11,997 bases of DNA from contig DFHZ01000133.1 of NCBI GenBank assembly GCA_002371985.1, positions 1-11,997 of the forward strand, read 5' to 3'. The notes beneath the pieces are model-generated. The model worked only from the letters and a program-made list of their open reading frames with translations, had not been told where the DNA came from and ran no database searches. The translations under genes were made by a program, and so were the position numbers. Below, piece by piece: positions 5,866 to 11,997 of this stretch (its first letter is position 1; each line of letters begins with the position of its first letter). Source of the DNA: Ruminococcaceae bacterium UBA3710. Its GTDB lineage: Bacteria; Bacillota; Clostridia; Oscillospirales; Acutalibacteraceae.

Positions 5866-8136
5866 TTATTCTGATGTAGTGCTTGAAGTATCGGTGGATG
5901 TTGTGCTACTTAAGTCAGTTCCTGAGGAAGAATCAGAAGAAACATTTGATGATGAATTAGTATTAGATGATGTTTGAACTTCGCTTGAAACCTGTGAAGA
6001 AGTTTGAGCAGATGAATTGTTGGAAGATGTATTAGATTGGTTTGAAGAAGTTTTTGGGTCTTCATAAGTATGCCAAGCGGTATGTTTGCCATCACAAACC
6101 TCAGGCTCAAGTCCCTCGATAAAATAGGAATCAACGGTGCTATAACAACGCTTTCCGGGTATTTTACCCGAATAACGACAAGCCTTAACTGTTTTTAAAT
6201 TATTTACATCTTCAAATTCCTTTTCTTCAAGACCCTTATGAACTTCGGACATAATAACACGCCAAATAGTTGCCGCTGCACCTTGATTATATATAGTGCC
6301 GTTTTTGTCAAATCCGTACCATACAGAACCTACATAATACGGTGTTCCTGCAACCATCCAGAGGTCATTGGATTCGCTTGAAGTACCTGTCTTCGCATAA
6401 ACTTTCATTTTGCTATACGACCTGATGCCGCCGCCGGTACCTTGAGAGCCGTAAACTACCCCTTGAAGCAGTTTATTCATAATACTTGCTGTATCTTTTT
6501 TTATCGCTACGCTTCCTTGAACATCGGAATTTAAAACCAATTCACCATTAGTTTTTTCTACTTTGTAGTAAGTTTTTGGAGCATAATAAACTCCACCGTT
6601 ACCAAAGACAGCATAAGCGGCAGCAGATTCCTCGGTTGTAATACCGTACGAACATCCGCCGAGTGCCAATGCTGCAATATTCTTATCTTCTTCAACCAGA
6701 TGTTTCAGACCTAATTTTTGCGTTAAAAAGTCAAAAGAAGTATCAATGCCCAAATCTTTTATTATGTGACAAGGAATTGTATTTGCAGAGCGTTCAAGTG
6801 CTTTAGATATTGTCATATTACCTGCATAATATCCATACCATTCCTTTGGCCCCGGTTTGCCGTCTTTATAATATTTTTCTAAAGGCTTATCGTCAACAAC
6901 CGTAGAATAATATATAGTTCCGTTATCAAGTGCAGGTGCATACACACCTATCGGCTTCATAGTGGAGCCCGGTTGCCTTGGTGCTGATGTCGCCCGATTT
7001 AAACCACGGTTTACGGTTTTTTCTCCGGCTCCGCCGACAATACCGACAATATGACCTGAATAGTCAACTATTGTCATAGATGACTGGACATTTGCTCCTT
7101 CTCTCTTTTGAGAAAAGTATTTTGGAATGTTTGAATAAACATTCTCCATTATACCTTGAATTCTTGTATCGAGAGTGGCATATATTTTATATCCGCCGTT
7201 ATAAAGCATTGATGATGCTGTATCGGTACTGCAATTATACTTTTCGCTTAAATCTTCAATTAAATCTTCAATTAAAGCATCAACGAAATAGTTGTTGATT
7301 TCTGCTTCAAATTTTTTCTTTTGGGTATTATCAACTTTTATATCTTTATCATAAGCAGAAAAATACTCTTCATAAGTTATATACTCCTGCTCATACATTT
7401 TATCTAAAACAAGTCTCCGTCTTTCTTCATTCTTTTCAGGGAAAGATATAGGATTATTAGCCGAAGGGTTTTTAGTTATTGCAGCAAGACAAGCACATTC
7501 TTCTAATGTTAATTTGCTTACATCTTTATTAAAATAATAGTTTGAAGCAACCTGCACACCGCAAATACCGTTACCGAGCGAAATTGTATTAAGATAAGCC
7601 TCTAAAATAGTTTTTTTATCAAGAATTTTTTCAATAGTAAGGGCTCTGATAATCTCCCTGAATTTTCTTGAAGCATTTTGGTCGTTATCGGAAGTGATAT
7701 TTTTGATTAGCTGTTGAGTTAATGTTGAACCGCCTTGATTTCCTGATAAAATGTTTACATTTGGAAGCCAGTTTAAAAATGCTGCTGACGTTCTCTTCCA
7801 GTCAACACCGGTATGTTGCATAAATCTTTGGTCTTCAATAGCGATAAAAGCATTTATAAGATTTTTAGGTATTTTATCAATGCTTACCCAAATACGGTTT
7901 TCATCGCCATGCAGTCGCTGATACTCTTTCCATTCGCCGTCCTCATTCTGAACATAAATAACCGAAGTCATATTCATTTCGAGATTTTTAATATTATTTA
8001 CAATGTCATTAGAAGAAAAAATATCGGGGACTGCTGAATTTTTTTCAGACTTAACCGCAGTAATGACCAAGTAAAATGAAGAGAAGACTATTAGTATTGA
8101 TAAAAAAATACATAGCCGTTTAAATAGCTTATCCAA
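5866..8136 (-). CDS. Class A penicillin-binding protein (PBP1a/1b-like)
   Basis: Bifunctional peptidoglycan synthase anchored in the membrane with its catalytic domains outside. Numbered from the upstream in-frame ATG at 8154 (762 residues): cytoplasmic stub 1-13, one membrane anchor about 14-34, GT51 glycosyltransferase about 85-250 with EDQRFMQHTG (catalytic Glu107) and GGSTLTQQLIKN (141-152), then a transpeptidase with SxxK at Ser397-Lys400 (PGSTMKP), SAN at 456-458 and KTGTS from 588. All catalytic motifs are present. A Cys-containing segment (Cys659, Cys670, Cys687) precedes a Ser/Thr/Asn-rich tail from about 702 to the end, seen in many Clostridia PBPs. I prefer the TTG at 8136 (756 residues) because the ATG at 8154 has no ribosome site and would sit about 3 nt from the predicted transcript start. 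A 12-bp in-frame tandem duplication lies at 7248-7271. Confidence 0.93.
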   Translation of the reverse strand: MDKLFKRLCIFLSILIVFSSFYLVITAVKSEKNSAVPDIFSSNDIVNNIKNLEMNMTSVIYVQNEDGEWKEYQRLHGDENRIWVSIDKIPKNLINAFIAIEDQRFMQHTGVDWKRTSAAFLNWLPNVNILSGNQGGSTLTQQLIKNITSDNDQNASRKFREIIRALTIEKILDKKTILEAYLNTISLGNGICGVQVASNYYFNKDVSKLTLEECACLAAITKNPSANNPISFPEKNEERRRLVLDKMYEQEYITYEEYFSAYDKDIKVDNTQKKKFEAEINNYFVDALIEDLIEDLSEKYNCSTDTASSMLYNGGYKIYATLDTRIQGIMENVYSNIPKYFSQKREGANVQSSMTIVDYSGHIVGIVGGAGEKTVNRGLNRATSAPRQPGSTMKPIGVYAPALDNGTIYYSTVVDDKPLEKYYKDGKPGPKEWYGYYAGNMTISKALERSANTIPCHIIKDLGIDTSFDFLTQKLGLKHLVEEDKNIAALALGGCSYGITTEESAAAYAVFGNGGVYYAPKTYYKVEKTNGELVLNSDVQGSVAIKKDTASIMNKLLQGVVYGSQGTGGGIRSYSKMKVYAKTGTSSESNDLWMVAGTPYYVGSVWYGFDKNGTIYNQGAAATIWRVIMSEVHKGLEEKEFEDVNNLKTVKACRYSGKIPGKRCYSTVDSYFIEGLEPEVCDGKHTAWHTYEDPKTSSNQSNTSSNNSSAQTSSQVSSEVQTSSNTNSSSNVSSDSSSGTDLSSTTSTDTSSTTSE
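7248..7271. repeat. 12-bp tandem duplication inside the PBP gene
   Basis: Two exact copies of TTAAATCTTCAA follow one another, with a third partial TTAAA after them. In the PBP frame they encode the repeated tetrapeptide in ALIEDLIEDLSEK. Because the unit is 12 bp, copy-number change would keep the frame. Confidence 0.85.
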
Positions 8137-8139
8137 AAA

Positions 8140-8148
8140 CTCACCGCC
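8140..8148 (-). promoter_or_regulatory. Ribosome site supporting the TTG start of the PBP gene
   Basis: On the minus strand GGCGGTGAG matches the extended anti-Shine-Dalgarno target GGAGGTGA with one mismatch. Aligned to the core, its spacing to the TTG at 8136-8134 is about 7 nt, which is standard. The alternative ATG at 8154 has only an A/T-rich stretch before it. Confidence 0.5.
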
Positions 8149-8163
8149 AAACATATTTATTTT

Positions 8164-8192
8164 ATTATATCACTCTTTAAATAATTTTTCAA
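8164..8192 (-). promoter_or_regulatory. Sigma-A type promoter of the PBP gene
   Basis: On the minus strand, -35 TTGAAA (8192-8187) and -10 TATAAT (8169-8164) are separated by 17 nt. The expected start is around 8157, that is, about 3 nt before the ATG at 8154 and about 20 nt before the TTG at 8136, which bears on the start-codon choice. Confidence 0.7.
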
Positions 8193-8232
8193 TCAGTATA
8201 TAATTATTCATAATTTTTTAATATTTGTGTAA

Positions 8233-8238
8233 TATAAT
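8233..8238 (+). promoter_or_regulatory. Probable -10 element of the ABC exporter gene
   Basis: A perfect TATAAT stands about 32 nt before the ATG, preceded by a TTTGTGT stretch. No good -35 hexamer lies 16-18 nt upstream in this AT-rich gap, so the promoter may be weak or activator-dependent. The gap is divergent from the PBP promoter and only about 115 bp long. Confidence 0.4.
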
Positions 8239-8270
8239 ACCAGCGTAATAAATCTAATTGGAGTAAACTT

Positions 8271-10871
8271 ATGTTAAAACTTGAAAACATTCATAAAACC
8301 TATAAAACCGGAAACACCTCTGTCGAAGCACTAAAAGGCGTTAGTCTTGAGTTTAGAAAGAGTGAATTTGTTTCTATCCTCGGTCAGTCAGGTTGCGGTA
8401 AAACAACCCTTTTAAATGTAATCGGCGGTCTTGATAAATATGACGAAGGCAATATGTCTATTAAAAACCGCTCGACTAAAGAGTACAAGGATAAAGATTG
8501 GGATTTCTATAGAAATCATTCTGTCGGTTTTGTATTTCAAAGTTACAACCTTATTCCCCATCAGACAGTTTTGCAAAATGTAGAACTTGCACTTACAATT
8601 TCGGGAATTTCAGCTAAAAAAAGAAGAAAAATGGCTATTGAAGCCCTCGAAAAAGTAGGACTCTCCGACCAACTCAAGAAAAAACCTAATCAGATGTCGG
8701 GCGGACAAATGCAAAGAGTTGCCATCGCAAGGGCACTTGTTAATAACCCGGAAATAGTATTGGCAGATGAGCCTACCGGTGCTCTTGACAGCGAAACGAG
8801 CGTTCAGATTATCAACCTGCTAAAAGAAATTTCAAACGATAGATTAGTTATTATGGTTACCCATAATCCCGAACTTGCTGAAAAGTATTCAACGAGAATA
8901 GTAAAATTGCTCGACGGAAGAATTATTGACGATTCAAACCCCTATAATTCAGAAGAAAATGACGAGTTGGTAATCGAAAAAACAAAGGGCACCTCTATGT
9001 CTTTTTTTACTGCCCTTTCCCTATCCTTAACAAATCTTTTCACTAAAAAAGCAAGGACTATTCTGACATCTTTTGCCGGTTCAATCGGTATAATTGGTAT
9101 TGCTCTCATTTTATCCTTATCAAGCGGTGTTAATGCATATATAAATCAGGTGGAAGAAAATACACTATCAAGTTATCCCCTGACTATTGAGGAAACTACA
9201 ACCAATGTAAGTGAAATGATTTCCTCTTTAATGGGCGAAAATAAAAAAAGCGGAGAGCATAAAAAGGATAAAATTTATTCTAATGATATTATGACTAATA
9301 TGATGACTTCAATTATAAACGGCTCTACAACCAATGATTTGAAAGCATTTAAGTCATATCTTGAAAGCGGTAAATCCGACATTAAAAACTACACTTCGGA
9401 TATTAAATATTCTTACAAAACGCAACTGAACATATTCACCGAAGACGGTTATCAAGTAAATCCGAGCCAAGTTTTTGAAAGTATGGGATATAAGCGGGAA
9501 AATCAAAACTCATTTGGCGGTTCCTCTTTCTCTAATGCTGAAATTTGGAACGAACTTTTGAATAATAATAAACTTTTAAAGAGTCAATATGATGTTATCG
9601 CCGGAAAAATGCCGAAAGAATATAATGAAGTTGTCCTTATAATTGATAAAAACAATGAGATAAGCGACTATACCCTCTATTCACTTGGACTTAAAGATGT
9701 CAAGGAATTAGAAAAAATTATTGAAGATGCTACTAACGGTAATAAAATCGAAGAGCCTAAACAAACGCAGTATTCTTATGACGACATTTTAAATCTAAAA
9801 TTCAGGTTACTCTTAAACACAGATTTTTATGAAAAAACTCCCGACGGTACTTATGAGGATAAATCAGACGACGAACTTTATATGCTTGAAAAATTAAAAG
9901 ATTCAATAGAAATAAAGATTGTAGGAATACTTCGACCATCAGAAGATAATAAATCGTCAAGAACCGGCGGTACAATCGGTTATCTCAGTTCTTTAATGAC
10001 TACTTTGATTAACAAAAACAACGGTAGCGAGATTGTAGCAAAGCAAATGGAAAATAAAGATATAGATGTTTTCACTAATTTACCATTTGAAACAAAAAAA
10101 GAATACACAATGGACGATATAAATAATTATATTGCTTCGCTTGAATCTGATAAACAGGTTCAAATGAATGCTTATATTGCTCAAATGCGTGGTAACGGTA
10201 TGTCTGACAGTCAGATTATCGAGAGATTCTCTTCATATCTTAAAGCAACCGTAAGCGATGCCACATACGACGATAATCTTTTGAAACTCGGTGTTGCGGA
10301 TATTGATTCGCCGTCAAGTATCAACATATATCCAAAAGACTTTGAATCAAAAGACAAAATTGCCGAAATTATTGATAAATACAATACTAAAAAAGATAAA
10401 GATAACAAAATTAAATACACCGATTATGTAGGACTTATGATGTCCTCAATAACCACAATAATAAATGCTATAACATATATTCTAATAGCATTTGTAAGTA
10501 TTTCTCTTATTGTATCTTCAATTATGATAGGAATTATAACCTATATTTCAGTTCTTGAAAGAACAAAAGAAATAGGTGTCCTTCGTGCTATGGGTGCCTC
10601 TAAACACGATGTATCAAATATATTTAATGCGGAAACTCTTATCGTAGGTTTTACTTCCGGTATTTTGGGTATTCTTGTAACGGTTTTATTGCTTGTACCC
10701 ATAAATTATATTATTAAGTCTTTTACCGAGATTGGCGGTCTGGCTGTTCTCCCTATTAAAGGTGCCATAATACTGATTGCAATCAGTATGTTGTTGACGC
10801 TTATAGCAGGACTTATTCCGTCAAGACTTGCAGCCAAGAAAGACCCGGTAATTTCCCTTAGAAGTGAATAA
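8271..10871 (+). CDS. Fused ABC transporter ATPase-permease, MacB/FtsX type
   Basis: One 866-residue chain joins an ATPase to an FtsX-type permease, the MacB layout, and should work as a homodimer exporting or extracting a substrate at the membrane. ATPase, about 1-220: Walker A GQSGCGKTT (38-46), Gln90, signature MSGGQMQRVAIARAL (142-156), Walker B IVLADE (162-167) and His198 in VTHNP; its LolD/MacB character is plain in ADEPTGALDS. Linker 221-260, first membrane helix about 262-286, an outside domain about 287-735 that is Lys/Asp/Asn/Ser-rich, then three helices near 735-760, 788-808 and 830-852. The cytoplasmic motif VLERTKEIGVLRAMGAS and the closing DPVISLR are diagnostic of FtsX/MacB permeases. 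The outside domain (~450 residues) is much larger than in MacB (648 residues in total). Ribosome site TGGAG lies 7 nt before the ATG. No two-component system or membrane-fusion protein is adjacent. Substrate unknown; antimicrobial peptide or lipoprotein handling is only a guess from relatives. Confidence 0.9.
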   Translation: MLKLENIHKTYKTGNTSVEALKGVSLEFRKSEFVSILGQSGCGKTTLLNVIGGLDKYDEGNMSIKNRSTKEYKDKDWDFYRNHSVGFVFQSYNLIPHQTVLQNVELALTISGISAKKRRKMAIEALEKVGLSDQLKKKPNQMSGGQMQRVAIARALVNNPEIVLADEPTGALDSETSVQIINLLKEISNDRLVIMVTHNPELAEKYSTRIVKLLDGRIIDDSNPYNSEENDELVIEKTKGTSMSFFTALSLSLTNLFTKKARTILTSFAGSIGIIGIALILSLSSGVNAYINQVEENTLSSYPLTIEETTTNVSEMISSLMGENKKSGEHKKDKIYSNDIMTNMMTSIINGSTTNDLKAFKSYLESGKSDIKNYTSDIKYSYKTQLNIFTEDGYQVNPSQVFESMGYKRENQNSFGGSSFSNAEIWNELLNNNKLLKSQYDVIAGKMPKEYNEVVLIIDKNNEISDYTLYSLGLKDVKELEKIIEDATNGNKIEEPKQTQYSYDDILNLKFRLLLNTDFYEKTPDGTYEDKSDDELYMLEKLKDSIEIKIVGILRPSEDNKSSRTGGTIGYLSSLMTTLINKNNGSEIVAKQMENKDIDVFTNLPFETKKEYTMDDINNYIASLESDKQVQMNAYIAQMRGNGMSDSQIIERFSSYLKATVSDATYDDNLLKLGVADIDSPSSINIYPKDFESKDKIAEIIDKYNTKKDKDNKIKYTDYVGLMMSSITTIINAITYILIAFVSISLIVSSIMIGIITYISVLERTKEIGVLRAMGASKHDVSNIFNAETLIVGFTSGILGILVTVLLLVPINYIIKSFTEIGGLAVLPIKGAIILIAISMLLTLIAGLIPSRLAAKKDPVISLRSE

Positions 10872-10910
10872 AACTTAAAAGCAATTCCTTTTTTATTAAA
10901 TGAGTATAAC

Positions 10911-10943
10911 AAAAATCCTGCCGATAATATCGACAGGATTTTT
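10911..10943. terminator. Bidirectional intrinsic terminator between the exporter and beta-galactosidase genes
   Basis: Arms AAAAATCCTG (10911-10920) and CAGGATTTTT (10934-10943) form a 10-bp stem, extended past one mismatch by a CGAT/ATCG inner stem. T-runs flank both ends, so it can serve the plus-strand exporter gene and the convergent minus-strand gene that ends at 10969. Confidence 0.88.
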
Positions 10944-10968
10944 CGCTTTAGCGGATCAACAGTTTAAA

Positions 10969-11997
10969 TTAGTCAAAATATGCAGAAAAACAAAAATGTA
11001 TTTTCTTGTCATCAACCTGATATTTTTGATTAAGAGTTGGTCCGCAGGAGTTAGAGCCAATTCCCGAAACCTTGTAATCAATTCGCAAATGAACCTTTCC
11101 GTCAGTTTTGAGTTCGTCTGTGTGTTCTGCTTTGTAAAGCATTGCTGTGCTGTATTTAGATACATTGAACTCAAACTCATCGTCTGTTTCAAATTTTAGA
11201 TTACCGATTTTTAGCATCTTCGTTTTGTTATGATTTCCATGTTCTTGAGGACGAACATATTTTACATATTCATTCTCAGCAGAACTCTCATACAAACCAA
11301 CCCTTGAAGCGTGGCACATATCACAGTAACTTTCATATGGTCCTGAGCCGTAATATGTAAATTTATTATTGCTTTCAGGCAACTCCAATTCAAATCCAAG
11401 TCTCGGTAAAAAGAAAGTATCTTCCCTTACAGTACCGCAAATCTCAAAACTGATTTTGCCTTGTTTTGAAATAGCGATTTCCTGAGTATATCTGAAAAAA
11501 GGAAGTCTTGAAACACCTGCAAGTGAACCCTCAACAATTATACTGCCATCTACAATTTTACAACTGTAAATCTTTGAAAATTGACAGTCAAGATTTTCAC
11601 CCTGCCAAATGTTTATATTTGCCCATCTGACTTTAATGTTTCTATCATTATCCGTCGGTGCTCTGAAAGCTGAAAGTGTCATTTTTCCTGCCAACTGTTC
11701 TTTGCCTTTTATTACAATGCTTGTAAACACACCGTAATGCTTCGAGAATACATAACTAAAGTTTTCACCTTTGGCATATATATTCTGCTCATCCTCATTT
11801 AACTCTGCCTTTTGACTTTCATTAGAGGTTTTAATTTCATACGGCAGTTTATGTTGTGTATGTGCAAAACCTTTACCGTCTTTACAAAGCACTACATTAA
11901 GATATGCCCCGTAATTACATTCAATTTTTCCAAAATCAATTTTGATTTGCTTACTGCAATGCGGTTCTAAATCTAAAACCATTACTTCTGATTTTAC
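10969..11997 (-). CDS. lacZ: Beta-galactosidase (GH2, LacZ type), C-terminal part, 5' end cut by window edge
   Basis: The frame is open through the right edge: five more codons precede the internal Met at 11980-11982, so that Met is not the start. About 342 C-terminal residues of a protein that is usually around 1000 residues are visible. They cover the end of an immunoglobulin-like domain and the beta-galactosidase small-chain (domain 5) fold. Diagnostic motifs are FRAPTDND (encoded at 11644-11667; E. coli LacZ has RAPLDND), YYGSGPYESYCD (E. coli GLGPQENYPD), the RPQEHGN segment, FEFNVSKYS and VSGIGSNSCGP (11038-11064). The enzyme hydrolyses terminal beta-galactosides such as lactose. The catalytic Glu residues lie in the missing upstream part. 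E. coli Trp999, in DDSWSP, is replaced by Cys in SNSCGP, which I believe is common in Firmicutes GH2 enzymes. No signal peptide can be judged. Confidence 0.9.
   Translation of the reverse strand, partial: VKSEVMVLDLEPHCSKQIKIDFGKIECNYGAYLNVVLCKDGKGFAHTQHKLPYEIKTSNESQKAELNEDEQNIYAKGENFSYVFSKHYGVFTSIVIKGKEQLAGKMTLSAFRAPTDNDRNIKVRWANINIWQGENLDCQFSKIYSCKIVDGSIIVEGSLAGVSRLPFFRYTQEIAISKQGKISFEICGTVREDTFFLPRLGFELELPESNNKFTYYGSGPYESYCDMCHASRVGLYESSAENEYVKYVRPQEHGNHNKTKMLKIGNLKFETDDEFEFNVSKYSTAMLYKAEHTDELKTDGKVHLRIDYKVSGIGSNSCGPTLNQKYQVDDKKIHFCFSAYFD

Noticed and set aside
10876..10894. Separate AT-only terminator directly after the exporter gene
   Set aside because: The possible AAAAG/CTTTT stem is too weak; the 10-bp stem at 10911-10943 explains termination much better.
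10900..11199. Open plus-strand frame across the 3' end of the beta-galactosidase gene
   Set aside because: It has no ribosome site, overlaps the terminator and lies antisense to well-matched GH2 motifs, so it is a shadow frame.
1..11997. Mobile element, CRISPR array, phage or defence island
   Set aside because: No transposase, integrase, direct-repeat array, attachment-site-like repeat or known defence family was seen on either strand.

Overview
The window reads as a chromosomal segment of a low-GC, Gram-positive anaerobe of the Clostridia, probably a gut Oscillospiraceae/Ruminococcaceae-type bacterium. This rests on strong AGGAGG ribosome sites, sigma-A type promoters, AT-rich codon use, the mix of families (Liv transporter, class A PBP with a Ser/Thr tail, fused MacB-like ABC exporter, GH2 beta-galactosidase) and the absence of any Gram-negative outer-membrane gene. 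Genus is not resolvable from sequence reading alone.

Layout. (1) 1-1218, minus strand: a two-gene unit, fabH (3-oxoacyl-ACP synthase III) followed by a small DUF6572-like gene that runs off the left edge. Its promoter and leader lie at 1219-1336. (2) 1439-5049, plus strand: one promoter, then livH-livM-livG-livF, tightly packed (1-nt overlap, 2-nt gaps), closed by a bidirectional terminator. This is a complete membrane and ATPase core of a branched-chain/hydrophobic amino acid importer, but no substrate-binding protein gene is in the window. (3) 5049-8154, minus strand: a GufA-type ZIP metal transporter downstream of a class A penicillin-binding protein. A 16-bp-arm palindrome in the 49-bp gap buries the ZIP ribosome site. 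(4) 8271-10871, plus strand: a fused ATPase-permease of the MacB/FtsX type with an unusually large outside domain. (5) 10911-11997: a shared terminator, then the C-terminal third of a GH2 beta-galactosidase on the minus strand, cut by the right edge.

The genes are mostly envelope and transport housekeeping functions (fatty acid initiation, amino acid import, metal transport, peptidoglycan synthesis, export, lactose/galactoside use). They form separate transcription units rather than one pathway. I saw no rRNA, tRNA, CRISPR array, insertion sequence, phage gene or defence system, and no convincing new multi-gene system. The points most worth a second look are: a base-composition break that seems to fall inside livH rather than between genes; the ZIP leader palindrome; the start-codon conflict in the PBP gene; the inverted repeats in the fabH and liv control regions; and the expanded extracytoplasmic domain of the exporter.
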